Below are positions 12,802 to 24,199 of a DNA stretch of 64,000 nucleotides, in pieces. The notes under the pieces were generated by a model, which made no database searches, was not told the DNA's origin, and saw only the letters and a list, made by a program, of their open reading frames with translations. The stretch covers positions 248,001 through 312,000 of the forward strand of contig CP019326.1 of NCBI GenBank assembly GCA_001971685.1, written 5' to 3'. A program made the translations under genes and the position numbers. Positions within the stretch are counted from its first letter, which is position 1. The number at the start of each line of letters is the position of its first letter. The stretch is from Halomonas sp. 1513 (GTDB lineage: Bacteria; Pseudomonadota; Gammaproteobacteria; Pseudomonadales; Halomonadaceae).

Positions 12802-13194
12802 ATGAGCGAGTTCAAGCGCACCGACAGGGTCGCCGACCAGCTGCAGCAGGAGCTGGCGGTACTCATCCAGCGCGAGGTCAAGGACCCGCGCCTGGGGATG
12901 ATTACCGTCAGCGGGGTCACGGTCAGCCGTGACCTCGGCTACGCCGACGTCTACATCACCCTGCTGGGTGACAACGACGCCGAGCGGGTCAAGGAGAACC
13001 TCAAGGTGCTCAAGCGCGCCGCGGGGTTCCTGCGTAGCCAGATCGCGCGTCGCATCAAGCTGCGCCACGTCCCGGAACTGCGCTTTCACTATGATGAAAG
13101 CGTGGTGCGCGGCCAGCGGCTGTCGTCGCTGATCGACGAAGCCGTGGCCAGCGACCGTTCGCGGGATGGCGACGATGACGAGGGCCAGCGCTGA
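12802..13194 (+). CDS. rbfA: 30S ribosome-binding factor RbfA
   Basis: 130 residues with the KH-type fold of RbfA: FKRTDRVADQLQQELA at the N-terminus, DPRLGMITVSGVTVSRDLGYADVY in the middle and the LRHVPELRFHYDES motif. It binds late 30S precursors and assists 16S 5'-end processing. The stop TGA overlaps the truB ATG by one base (TGATG), so the two are coupled. The ribosome-binding site is GAGGAG. Confidence 0.95.
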   Translation: MSEFKRTDRVADQLQQELAVLIQREVKDPRLGMITVSGVTVSRDLGYADVYITLLGDNDAERVKENLKVLKRAAGFLRSQIARRIKLRHVPELRFHYDESVVRGQRLSSLIDEAVASDRSRDGDDDEGQR

Positions 13195-14129
13195 TGGCGC
13201 GACGCCGTCGCGGTCTGCCGGTGGACGGGGTACTGCTGTTCGACAAGCCCCAAGGGGCCTCGAGCAACCAGATCCTGCAGCGCGTTCGGCGGCTGTTTCA
13301 GGCCCAGAAGGCCGGGCACACCGGCACCCTGGACCCGATGGCCACCGGCCTGTTGCCGATCTGCTTCGGCGAGGCGACCAAGTTCTCCTCGCACCTGCTC
13401 GACGCCGACAAGGTCTACCGCACCCGGGTCAAGCTCGGCGAGGTGACCGACAGCGGCGATGCCGAGGGCGAGGTGATCGAGCGCCATGCGGTGCCGTCAT
13501 TCACGGCCGTGGATATCGAGCGGGTGGTGGCGGATTTTCGCGGCGAGATCGAGCAGCTGCCGCCGATGTACTCGGCGCTCAAGCATCAGGGGCGCAAGCT
13601 CTACGAACTGGCCCGCGAGGGCAAGACGGTGGCGCGTGCAGTGCGCCGTGTGACGGTGTATGATGCGCGCCTCCTGGCTCACGATGCCGAGGGCTTCGAG
13701 CTCGAGGTACGGGTCAGCAAGGGCACCTATATTCGCACCCTGGCCGAGGACATCGGCCGGGCGCTGGGCTGCGGAGCGCACATCACCGCGCTGCGGCGGC
13801 TCAAGACCGGCCCGTTCAGCGGCGATGCGATGCTCGACCTGGCGACCCTGGAAGCGCTGGATGACCAGGCCGCCCGCGAGGCGCAGTTGATGCCGGTGGA
13901 TGTGCTGGTGGAACACCTGCCGGCACTTGGTGTCGACGCCGAGCAGGCCGGGCGCCTGCTGCACGGTCAGCCGATTCGCGCTGAGCGGCTCGAACTGGCC
14001 ACCGGCAGCCTGGCAAGACTCTACCGTGACGATGCCTTTCTGGGCCTCGGCACGGTCAAGGCGGCGGGGGAAATCGCTCCCCGGCGCCTGTTGAATACCG
14101 CGGCCGCCGCCAGCGACGGCCGCGCGTAA
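13194..14129 (+). CDS. truB: tRNA pseudouridine(55) synthase TruB
   Basis: 311 residues. The catalytic Asp lies in GHTGTLDPMATGLLPICFGEATK; other TruB motifs are LLFDKPQGASSN, YSALKHQGRKLYELAREG and SKGTYIRTLAEDIG. It forms pseudouridine 55 in the T loop of tRNAs. The C-terminal PUA-like extension is present (about 250-300). Start overlaps the rbfA stop. Confidence 0.96.
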   Translation: MARRRRGLPVDGVLLFDKPQGASSNQILQRVRRLFQAQKAGHTGTLDPMATGLLPICFGEATKFSSHLLDADKVYRTRVKLGEVTDSGDAEGEVIERHAVPSFTAVDIERVVADFRGEIEQLPPMYSALKHQGRKLYELAREGKTVARAVRRVTVYDARLLAHDAEGFELEVRVSKGTYIRTLAEDIGRALGCGAHITALRRLKTGPFSGDAMLDLATLEALDDQAAREAQLMPVDVLVEHLPALGVDAEQAGRLLHGQPIRAERLELATGSLARLYRDDAFLGLGTVKAAGEIAPRRLLNTAAAASDGRA

Positions 14130-14178
14130 GCAACCCGCCGAGCGTTGCCCGAGGCAGCGCCCGGCAGGCGTGGAGACT

Positions 14179-14222
14179 GCAAATATGCGTGGTCTTCGAC
14201 ATTCATCACTTAGGCATATTGC
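14179..14222 (+). promoter_or_regulatory. Inverted repeat in the rpsO leader
   Basis: GCAAATATGC (14179-14188) and GCATATTGC (14214-14222) are inverted copies with one bulged base, ending just before the rpsO ribosome-binding region. S15 represses its own mRNA through a leader structure in several bacteria; this could be such an element or a promoter operator. Function is inferred only from position. Confidence 0.3.
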
Positions 14223-14237
14223 TTACTGGAGAGACAG

Positions 14238-14507
14238 ATGGCACTGACCGCTGAAAAGAAGGCCGAGATCGTCAACGAGTTCGGCCGTGGCGACAACGAC
14301 ACCGGTTCCCCCGAGGTTCAGGTGGCCCTGCTGAGCGCCAACATCGATGGCCTGCAGGATCACTTCAAGACCAACAAGCAGGATCACCACTCGCGTCGTG
14401 GCCTGATCCGCATGGTCAACCAGCGCCGCAAGCTGCTGGACTACCTGAAGCGCAAGGATTTCGAGCGCTATCAGGCGCTGATTCAGCGTCTGGGACTCCG
14501 CCGCTAA
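14238..14507 (+). CDS. rpsO: 30S ribosomal protein S15
   Basis: 89 residues, exact family length. Conserved features include [17 protein letters not shown] helix 1 (here [16 protein letters not shown]), the DHHSRRGL loop that contacts 16S rRNA helix 22 and the LLDYLKRKD and [13 protein letters not shown] ends. S15 is a primary binder of the 16S central domain. The rpsO-pnp order, with a terminator between, is standard; in E. coli the pair is co-regulated by RNase processing. Confidence 0.98.
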   Translation: MALTAEKKAEIVNEFGRGDNDTGSPEVQVALLSANIDGLQDHFKTNKQDHHSRRGLIRMVNQRRKLLDYLKRKDFERYQALIQRLGLRR

Positions 14508-14530
14508 GCGTCGGTGTTCGAGCGGTAACG

Positions 14531-14562
14531 AAACGGGCAGCCCTAGGGCTGCCCGTTTTGCG
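14531..14562 (+). terminator. Rho-independent terminator between rpsO and pnp
   Basis: Near-perfect palindrome with stem CGGGCAGCCC/GGGCTGCCCG (14534-14555) flanked by AAA and TTTT. Placed like the E. coli rpsO terminator t1, where readthrough feeds pnp. Confidence 0.85.
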
Positions 14563-14672
14563 TTTATCGGCGGGAAATGTCGCCAATCGGTGGCCCCGGC
14601 GCGCCTCAACCACTAAAATGGTCGCCGAGTCAAAACGACCCAAACGACACAGACAAGTTGAAGGATGCTACC

Positions 14673-16805
<2,133 letters not shown>

Positions 16806-16835
16806 GGCGCAAGCGCCAAGGATCGAGATGAAACC

Positions 16836-16876
16836 AAAACCGCCCCCGCAGCTCAGCTGCGGGGGCGGTTTTTTAT
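16836..16876 (+). terminator. Rho-independent terminator after pnp
   Basis: AACCGCCCCCGCAGC and its complement GCTGCGGGGGCGGTT form a 15-bp stem, followed by TTTTTATTT. The hairpin lies between convergent pnp and the thiolase gene; the A-rich left flank makes it potentially bidirectional. Confidence 0.92.
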
Positions 16877-16930
16877 TTCTGGCTTAGAGGAAGCGCTGAT
16901 TCATGTCGCGAGCAATGAAACAGTGTTTCC

Positions 16931-18109
16931 TCAGCGCTCGATGGCGAGCGCCACCCCCTGCCCACCACCGATGCACAGCGTGGCCAGGCCCTTCTTGGCA
17001 TCGCGGGCGATCATCTCGTGGACCAGGGTCACCAGGATACGACAGCCGGAGGCGCCGATCGGATGGCCGATGGCGATCGCGCCGCCGTTGACGTTGATCT
17101 TGGCGGCGTCCCAGCCGAGCTCCTTGTTGACCGACAGCGCCTGGGCGGCAAAGGCCTCGTTGGCCTCGATCAGGTCGAGGTCATCCAGCGACCAGCCGGC
17201 CTTCTCCAGGCAGCGGCGGGTGGCCGGTGCCGGGCCGATGCCCATAATGCTGGGGTCGACGCCGGCATTGCTGTAGGCCTTGATGCGCGCCAGCGGTTCG
17301 AGGCCGAGCTGCTTGGCCTTGTCGGCAGAGCACAGCATCACCATGGCGGCACCGTCGTTGATCGACGAGGCGTTGCCGGCAGTAACGCTGCCATCCTTCT
17401 TGAACGCCGGGCGCATGCCGCCGAGCTTCTCGGCGGTGGTGCCGCCACGCGGGCCTTCGTCTGTATCGAAGACGATCGGGTCGCCCTTGCGCTGGGGGAT
17501 CTCCACCGGCACGATCTGACCCTTGAACTTGCCAGCATCGATGGCGGCGGCGGCCTTCTGCTGGGAAGCCGCGGCGAACTCGTCCATCTGCTCGCGAGTA
17601 ATGCCGTACTTTTCGGCCAGGTTCTCGGCGGTGATGCCCATGTGATAGTCGTTGAAGGCGTCCCACAGGCCGTCGTGAACCATCGAGTCGATGGCCTTCC
17701 AGTCGCCCATGCGCTGGCCGTTGCGTGAGTTGGGCAGCAGGTGCGGCGAGGCCGACATGTTCTCCTGGCCGCCGGCGATGATCAGCTCGGCGTCGCCGCA
17801 GCGGATCGCCTGGGTGGCGAGATGCAGGGTCTTGAGGCCCGAGCCGCAGACCTTGTTGATGGTCATGGCAGGAACCGCCTCGGGAAGTCCGGCCTTGATA
17901 GCGGCCTGGCGCGCCGGGTTCTGGCCCGTGCCGGCGGTCAATACCTGACCCAGTAGGACTTCATCGACCTGGTCGCCGGCGACACCGGTCTGGGCGAGCA
18001 GGTCCTTGATCACCAGGGCACCGAGGTCGCTGGCGGGAATGCCGGCCAGGGCACCACCGAAGGTGCCAACGGCGGTACGGCGTGCGGCAACGATCACCAC
18101 GTCTTGCAT
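16931..18109 (-). CDS. Acetyl-CoA C-acetyltransferase (thiolase)
   Basis: 392 residues from [15 protein letters not shown], with AAGGAGT upstream; the longer frame from 18175 is not conserved. Thiolase catalytic residues are visible: nucleophile C88 (NKVCGSG), H349 ([10 protein letters not shown]) and C379 (CIGGGQG). It condenses two acetyl-CoA to acetoacetyl-CoA or the reverse; in Halomonas-type bacteria this reaction begins polyhydroxybutyrate synthesis, but no phaB or phaC is nearby, so atoB and phaA names cannot be separated. It stands alone between two terminators. Confidence 0.9.
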   Translation of the reverse strand: MQDVVIVAARRTAVGTFGGALAGIPASDLGALVIKDLLAQTGVAGDQVDEVLLGQVLTAGTGQNPARQAAIKAGLPEAVPAMTINKVCGSGLKTLHLATQAIRCGDAELIIAGGQENMSASPHLLPNSRNGQRMGDWKAIDSMVHDGLWDAFNDYHMGITAENLAEKYGITREQMDEFAAASQQKAAAAIDAGKFKGQIVPVEIPQRKGDPIVFDTDEGPRGGTTAEKLGGMRPAFKKDGSVTAGNASSINDGAAMVMLCSADKAKQLGLEPLARIKAYSNAGVDPSIMGIGPAPATRRCLEKAGWSLDDLDLIEANEAFAAQALSVNKELGWDAAKINVNGGAIAIGHPIGASGCRILVTLVHEMIARDAKKGLATLCIGGGQGVALAIER

Positions 18110-18180
18110 GTGAGACTCCTTGGCATTGTGAGCAATTACCCTCTCAGCATAGGGGAGTCTTGTGCGCTGCGACAATCACC

Positions 18181-18213
18181 AAAAAGGGCATGCCGTTAAT
18201 TCGGCATGCCCTT
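18181..18213 (-). terminator. Rho-independent terminator after panC
   Basis: Perfect 12-bp stem (18184-18195 with 18202-18213), loop of six, followed on the - strand by TTTTT. It ends the pcnB-folK-panB-panC transcript; the thiolase promoter must lie in the remaining 70 bases. Confidence 0.9.
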
Positions 18214-18246
18214 ATGCGGTGCAAGGTGCCTCTCCGCCCGCTGCCG

Positions 18247-19095
18247 CTAGGCGGGGAGCGTCAGGCCAAGGTTATCGATCAGTCGTGCCGGGCCGAGCTG
18301 TGCCGCGGCGAGAATCACCGCCTCGCGGCTATCGGGCCCCAGCGGGCTCAGGTCAGGGGCGCGCACTTCGAGGTAGTCCGGGGTGAAGCCGCGCTCGGCT
18401 AGGCGCAGCAGGGCGCTATTGATGGCCGCTGCACGGGGCTCGCCGGTCAGCAGCGCATCGCGCAGTTCGCACAGGGTGCGGTAGAGGCCCGGCGCCTGGG
18501 CGCGCTGCTCGGCGCTGAGATAGCCGTTGCGCGAGGAGAGCGCCAGGCCGTCGTCGGCGCGCACGATGGGGACTCCCACGATCTCGATCGGCAGGTGCAG
18601 GTCACTGACCAGGCGACGAATCACCGCCAGCTGCTGGTAGTCCTTCTCGCCGAAGCAGGCCACATCGGGTTGCACCAGGTTGAAGAGGATGCTGACCACG
18701 GTGGCCACGCCGTCGAAGTGTCCCGGGCGCGAGCCGCCGCACAGCCCTTCGCTGACCTGGGGCACGCGGATACGGGTGTGGGTCTCGAGGCCGCGGGGGT
18801 AGAGACTGGCGCTATCCGGGGTGAACAGCAGGTCGCAGCCGGCACGCGCCAGCCCGGCCTGGTCATCGGCCAGGGTGCGGGGATAGGCGTCGAGGTCCTC
18901 GCCGGGGCCGAACTGCATGGGATTGACGAAGATCGTCGCTACCACCAGGTCGACGCGCTGGCGGGCCGCCTCGACCAGCGCCAGGTGACCGGCGTGTAGG
19001 TTGCCCATGGTGGGGACGAGGGCAATACGGCGACCCTGGCGGCGCGCGGGCTCCAGCGCCGCGCGCAGGGCGCTGATGTCTGACAGGGTATTCAT
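18247..19095 (-). CDS. panC: Pantothenate synthetase
   Basis: 282 residues from [14 protein letters not shown]; the open frame extends 83 codons upstream into panB but that part is an out-of-frame shadow. Joins pantoate and beta-alanine using ATP. Motifs: [16 protein letters not shown] (HIGH-like nucleotide site), [19 protein letters not shown], and [14 protein letters not shown]. The ATG overlaps the panB stop by one base (TAATG). Confidence 0.96.
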   Translation of the reverse strand: MNTLSDISALRAALEPARRQGRRIALVPTMGNLHAGHLALVEAARQRVDLVVATIFVNPMQFGPGEDLDAYPRTLADDQAGLARAGCDLLFTPDSASLYPRGLETHTRIRVPQVSEGLCGGSRPGHFDGVATVVSILFNLVQPDVACFGEKDYQQLAVIRRLVSDLHLPIEIVGVPIVRADDGLALSSRNGYLSAEQRAQAPGLYRTLCELRDALLTGEPRAAAINSALLRLAERGFTPDYLEVRAPDLSPLGPDSREAVILAAAQLGPARLIDNLGLTLPA

Positions 19096-19886
19096 TAGAA
19101 GCTGTGCTCGTCGGCCGGAAAGCGGCGGGCCTTGACGTCCTCGTGGTAGCGGCGGAAGGCACCCTGGATGTCGTCGGCCTCGGCCATGAAGTTCTTGACG
19201 AAGCGCGGCGTGCGGCCGTGGGTAACGCCGAGCACGTCGTGCATCACCAGGATCTGACCGTCGACGTCGACCCCGGCGCCGATGCCGATCACCGGCACCT
19301 CGACCGCTTCGCGCACCGCGCGGCCCAGGCTCGCCGGCACGCACTCGAGCAGGATCACCGAGGCGCCGGCCGCGACCAGGGTGCGCGCATCGTCGACGAT
19401 CTGCTCGGCGCGCTCGCTGTCACGGCCCTGGACCTTGTAGCCGCCGAGCTGGTAGACGGTCTGCGGGGTCAGGCCAAGATGGGCGCAGACCGGCACGCCG
19501 CGGCGGGTCAGCTCGCGAATGTCGTCGGCCATCCACGCCTCGCCCTCGAGCTTGACCATCTCGGCGCCGGCACGCATCAGCGCCCCGGCGTCCTGCAGCA
19601 GCCGCTCGCGGCCGGTGTTGCTCATGAACGGCAGGTCGACCATCAGCAGGCTGGCACCCTTGCCGCGGGCTGCGCAGCGGGTGTGGTAGCAGATGTCGTC
19701 GAGGGTGACCGGCAGGGTGCTGGCATGCCCCTGGAGCACCATGCCCAGCGAGTCACCCACCAGCAGTACCTCGACGCCGGCCTCGGAGGCGGCGCGGGCG
19801 AAGGAGGCATCGTAGGCGGTCAGGCAGCTGAACGTTTCGCCGGCACGCTTGTAGGCCTGCAGCGTGCTCAAGGTGATCGTTTTCAT
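19095..19886 (-). CDS. panB: 3-methyl-2-oxobutanoate hydroxymethyltransferase
   Basis: 263 residues from [13 protein letters not shown] (E. coli PanB has 264); an ATG six codons upstream is possible but lacks a better ribosome-binding site. First committed step to pantoate, using 5,10-methylene-tetrahydrofolate. Motifs [37 protein letters not shown] and the catalytic region [10 protein letters not shown] are present. It links with folK and folP in this window through its folate cofactor. Confidence 0.95.
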   Translation of the reverse strand: MKTITLSTLQAYKRAGETFSCLTAYDASFARAASEAGVEVLLVGDSLGMVLQGHASTLPVTLDDICYHTRCAARGKGASLLMVDLPFMSNTGRERLLQDAGALMRAGAEMVKLEGEAWMADDIRELTRRGVPVCAHLGLTPQTVYQLGGYKVQGRDSERAEQIVDDARTLVAAGASVILLECVPASLGRAVREAVEVPVIGIGAGVDVDGQILVMHDVLGVTHGRTPRFVKNFMAEADDIQGAFRRYHEDVKARRFPADEHSF

Positions 19887-20033
19887 GGTATCCGATCTCA
19901 TCATTATCGTGCCGACGGCGCTGACAACGACCGTCGTGCTGGCGTGGTTCGGCTCGGGTGTTACGCCGCCTGTTACCGCCGAGCCGGGCGTTCGCGCAAA
20001 CAGGGGTGAAACAGTAACGTTGGTGCGGCAACT

Positions 20034-20531
20034 CTACCTTTGGGGTAACAGTGCACGCAAGCCATCACCGGCGTGCCGTGCCGCCAGGTCGGCAATGCGG
20101 CGGCCGTCCGGAAGGCATAGCGTGGGCGCGATATTGGCCAAGGGTAGCAGCACGAAGCCGCGGCTGGCCATGTGCGGGTGAGGCAGCGTGAGCCGCGGCG
20201 AGGCCAGGCAGGTGTCGTCATGCAGCAGCAGGTCGAGATCGAGGGTGCGTGGCCCCCAGTGGCGCAGGCGTTTCCTGCGCTGGCGCTGTTCCAGCGCCTG
20301 GAGCTGATCGAGCAGTGCCAGCGGTGAAAGGCGTGTCTCGAGGGCGGCCACGGCGTTGATGAAGTCGGGCTGGTCCTGAGGGCCCACCGGGCGGCTGGCA
20401 TAACAAGGGGAGGCTGCCACGCGCCGGGTCAGCGGCAGGCGGCCCAGGGCCGCAAGCGCTTGCTGGATCTGGGCGAGAGGATCTTCGAGATTGCTGCCCA
20501 GGCCGATATAGGCAAGGTGTACGTCAGCCAT
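20034..20531 (-). CDS. folK: 6-hydroxymethyl-7,8-dihydropterin pyrophosphokinase
   Basis: 165 residues from MADVHLAYIGLGSNLEDP. HPPK signatures are AYIGLGSNL at the N-terminus and the RWGPRTLDLDLLL-type motif (here RHWGPRTLDLDLLLHDD), which binds the magnesium ions. Supplies the substrate used by FolP. Its start overlaps the pcnB stop by eight bases, so the two are probably coupled. A 147-base gap separates it from the panB start. Confidence 0.96.
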   Translation of the reverse strand: MADVHLAYIGLGSNLEDPLAQIQQALAALGRLPLTRRVAASPCYASRPVGPQDQPDFINAVAALETRLSPLALLDQLQALEQRQRRKRLRHWGPRTLDLDLLLHDDTCLASPRLTLPHPHMASRGFVLLPLANIAPTLCLPDGRRIADLAARHAGDGLRALLPQR

Positions 20532-21930
20532 CTTGCCCAGAGGGCGACGAGGCGCGCCGCCGCCGTTTGCGTGGCCGGCGTTTGCGCGGTCCGGGCGTGC
20601 CGGCAGGGTCGGCGTCGACCTTGCCCAGCAGGCGCCGCTGCTCGTGCTCATCGGCTTCCTGGAAGGCCGTCCACCAGGCACCAAGGCCGGGCTCGATCTC
20701 GCCGGCCTCCTCGCGCAGCAGCAGGAAATCGTAGGCCGCGCGGAAGCGTGGGTGTTCGCGGGTCTGGAAGGCGCGCTTGCCGCGGCGCTTGGGCAGCCGC
20801 TGTTGCAGGTCCCAGATATCGCGCATCGGCAGGCTGAAGCGCTTGGGGATCGAGATATGCTGCAGCTGGCGCGACACCGCCTGCTGTGATGCCGCCTGCA
20901 GCGCGGGGATCGGCGGCATGCCGTCGTCGGCTAGGTGTGCCATGCGCCGGGTGACGCCGGGCCACAGCAGCGCGGCGAACAGGAACGCCGGCGTGACCGG
21001 CCGGCCTTCCTGAATGCGTGCATCGGTGTTGGCCAGGGCCCGCTCGATCAGCGCCTCGGCCCAGGGCAGCTCGGCAATGCTCTCGTCGGCTTCCGGGAAC
21101 AGCATCGCGAAAAGCCCGTATTCGCGCAGCAGCCGGAAGGTGGCCAGGGCATAGCCGGCCAGCATCAGCTTGAGCACCTCGTCGAACAGTCGCGCCGGCG
21201 GAATCTGCAGCAGCAGGGGGGCCAGTTCGCGGATCGGTGCCTCGGTGGCCTCGGCAATGGCGAAGTCGAGCTTGCCGGCGAAGCGGATGGCGCGCAGCAT
21301 GCGCACCGGGTCTTCGCGGTAGCGGGTCTCGGGGTCGCCGATCAAGCGCAGGGTGCGCGATTCGATATCGCGCAGGCCGTTGGCCCAGTCGTGTATCGAG
21401 AAATCGGCGATGTTGTAGTACAGCGCATTGACCGTGAAGTCGCGGCGCAGCGCATCTTCTTCGACGTTGCCCCAGACGTTGTCGCGCAGCAGCAGGCCAT
21501 CCTCGGACTGCTGCGACTGCTGGGTGCCATGGTCGTCTCCCGGGCGACCGCGGAAGGTGGTGACCTCGATCACCTCACGACCGAACCGCACGTGGACGAT
21601 GCGAAAGCGCCGGCCGATGATGCGTGAATTACGAAACAGATCGCGCAGCTGCTCGGGGGTCGCGTCGGTGGCGACGTCGAAGTCCTTGGGGATCTGGCCG
21701 AGCAGCGAGTCGCGGATGCAGCCGCCCACCAGATAGGCTTCGTAGCCGGCGTTGTGCAGGCGGTACAGCACCTTGAGCGCCGGTTCGCTGAACTGGCGCC
21801 GGGAGACCGGGTGCTGGTCGCGCGGAATGATCTGGAGCCCATGGCTGACAGCGGGGCCGTCCTGGCTTCCGAAGAGACTCTTCAAACGTTCACCGGGGCG
21901 TTGGAGAAAGCGGGTAAATCCTTTGAACAT
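20524..21930 (-). CDS. pcnB: Poly(A) polymerase I
   Basis: 468 residues. The class II nucleotidyltransferase signature LVGGCIRDSLLG and catalytic DFDVATDA are near residues 68-90, followed by the RRDFTVNALYYN motif that, with this tail, favours PcnB over the CCA-adding enzyme. The C-terminus is strongly basic (PRKRRPRKRRRR), as in PcnB. Polyadenylates RNAs to promote decay, working with PNPase. First gene of pcnB-folk-panB-panC; the putative crcZ gene lies directly upstream on the same strand. Confidence 0.94.
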   Translation of the reverse strand: MFKGFTRFLQRPGERLKSLFGSQDGPAVSHGLQIIPRDQHPVSRRQFSEPALKVLYRLHNAGYEAYLVGGCIRDSLLGQIPKDFDVATDATPEQLRDLFRNSRIIGRRFRIVHVRFGREVIEVTTFRGRPGDDHGTQQSQQSEDGLLLRDNVWGNVEEDALRRDFTVNALYYNIADFSIHDWANGLRDIESRTLRLIGDPETRYREDPVRMLRAIRFAGKLDFAIAEATEAPIRELAPLLLQIPPARLFDEVLKLMLAGYALATFRLLREYGLFAMLFPEADESIAELPWAEALIERALANTDARIQEGRPVTPAFLFAALLWPGVTRRMAHLADDGMPPIPALQAASQQAVSRQLQHISIPKRFSLPMRDIWDLQQRLPKRRGKRAFQTREHPRFRAAYDFLLLREEAGEIEPGLGAWWTAFQEADEHEQRRLLGKVDADPAGTPGPRKRRPRKRRRRASSPSGQDG

Positions 21931-22049
21931 GCAGCGATATCGACTCGCTATGGGCGAAAACTCCAGTGTAGCCGACCGCCGACACCTTGGAAACCATCGC
22001 GTGTGGTCGAAGGGTGGCGTAGATGGCGCGGTTGTCCCTTATGCGCACG

Positions 22050-22564
22050 CAGAAGGGGGAGACCCTAAGGCCTCCCCCGAAGCATGCGTTCAGCGGTCCG
22101 TGCTGATAATTTTTCTTCGTGATGGCGCATCGCCTTGAATACGCACCACAGTCAGCCAAGGGATCAGCAGGCAAGCAACGCTCTTGTTGTTGTCGATCTT
22201 CCTGGTGGCGACCGTCTCGTATTCAAAACAATAATCCAACCACGACGGTAGCAAGCTACCTTCCTCCGGTCTGTTGTTATTGTTGCCGGAGGTGCACCTC
22301 TGAGCCGCCTGTTCTTGTTATTGCGGCTGCGCGGTGCGTCGCGTCCTGGTTCGTCTTCCGGACCCTCGACCCTGTTGTGCTTGTTGTGGTCGAGTCGCGG
22401 CAGCGGTGTGTTGTTGTTGTTGTTGTTGGGCTCCTGGAGCCTACCGAATGCTCGCGTGTCTCAGCCCGACGCAGGCTTGTTATTATTGAGCGTCGGGTCG
22501 CGCTGTCATCCACCTTGTTGTTGTTACGTGGCGAGGGACAGCGTCCGGATGTTGTTTTTCTTGC
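22050..22564 (-). ncRNA. crcZ: CrcZ-like Hfq/Crc-titrating small RNA
   Basis: About 515 bases between cbrB and pcnB on their strand, the position of crcZ in Pseudomonas. Seen directly: a sigma-54 promoter places +1 near 22564; the RNA would carry eight A-rich motifs of the AACAACAA type (at 22551-22559, 22515-22526, 22477-22487, 22411-22428, 22373-22387, 22311-22323, 22272-22285, 22183-22193); four of them sit in loops of 6-8 bp GC-rich stems. Known in Pseudomonas: CbrB activates CrcZ through sigma-54, and CrcZ binds Hfq with Crc to relieve catabolite repression. That this RNA does the same is inferred. P. aeruginosa CrcZ is about 407 nt; the 3' end here is uncertain. Confidence 0.82.
22051..22079 (-). 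terminator. Candidate 3' hairpin of the CrcZ-like RNA
   Basis: On the - strand GGGGGAG pairs with CTCCCCC, extended after one mismatch by two more pairs, followed by TTCT. The T tract is poor, so some transcripts may continue into pcnB. Confidence 0.5.
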
Positions 22565-22574
22565 CCTAAGATAC

Positions 22575-22590
22575 TGCAGTGACCGTGCCA
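22575..22590 (-). promoter_or_regulatory. Sigma-54 (RpoN) promoter of the CrcZ-like RNA
   Basis: The - strand reads TGGCACGGTCACTGCA: -24 element TGGCACG, four bases, then CTGCA, one mismatch from the consensus TGGCACG-N4-TTGCA with the invariant GG and GC correctly ten bases apart. Predicted start near 22564. The gene immediately upstream encodes a sigma-54 activator. Confidence 0.85.
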
Positions 22591-22664
22591 CTAAAGATTT
22601 ATCTTTTTATTTTCAGGTGGTTGCTCTCGTTGGCATAAGTTCCTGACGATGCCTGCGGCCGCTG

Positions 22665-22715
22665 TGTTACCGCCCCTGGGCCATGCTGGGGCAACTCCTG
22701 TGTGGGATGGTAACA
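22665..22715 (-). promoter_or_regulatory. Candidate upstream activator site for CbrB
   Basis: TGTTACC (22665-22671) and GGTAACA (22709-22715) form a spaced 7-bp inverted repeat centred about 126 bases upstream of the predicted sigma-54 start, a usual enhancer distance. Assignment to CbrB is inference from position. Confidence 0.5.
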
Positions 22716-22746
22716 ACTGGTGCATGCGAGGCCGGTGGCGGGCACG

Positions 22747-22776
22747 AAAACGCCTTCGTCGTGGAGGACGAAGGCG
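22747..22776 (-). terminator. Rho-independent terminator after cbrB
   Basis: Ten-bp stem CGCCTTCGTC/GACGAAGGCG (22751-22760 with 22767-22776), followed on the - strand by TTTTCG. It insulates the small-RNA promoter from cbrAB readthrough. Confidence 0.8.
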
Positions 22777-22807
22777 CTTAGACCATGGTCGGGTTGTGTC
22801 GGCCGGG

Positions 22808-24176
<1,369 letters not shown>

Positions 24177-24199
<23 letters not shown>

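Noticed and set aside
18247..19344. Extended PanC frame starting inside panB
   Set aside because: The first 83 codons overlap panB out of frame and are Arg/Gly-rich; the normal PanC start is at 19095.
22411..22428. TTG x6 microsatellite
   Set aside because: It is one of eight similar spaced motifs in the CrcZ-like RNA, not an isolated simple repeat.
22119..22646. Open frames of 84-175 codons on both strands in the cbrB-pcnB gap
   Set aside because: Translations are low-complexity (runs of Leu/Val or Asn/Thr/Arg) created by TTG/CAA repeats; no ribosome-binding site or family, and the region fits a structured RNA.
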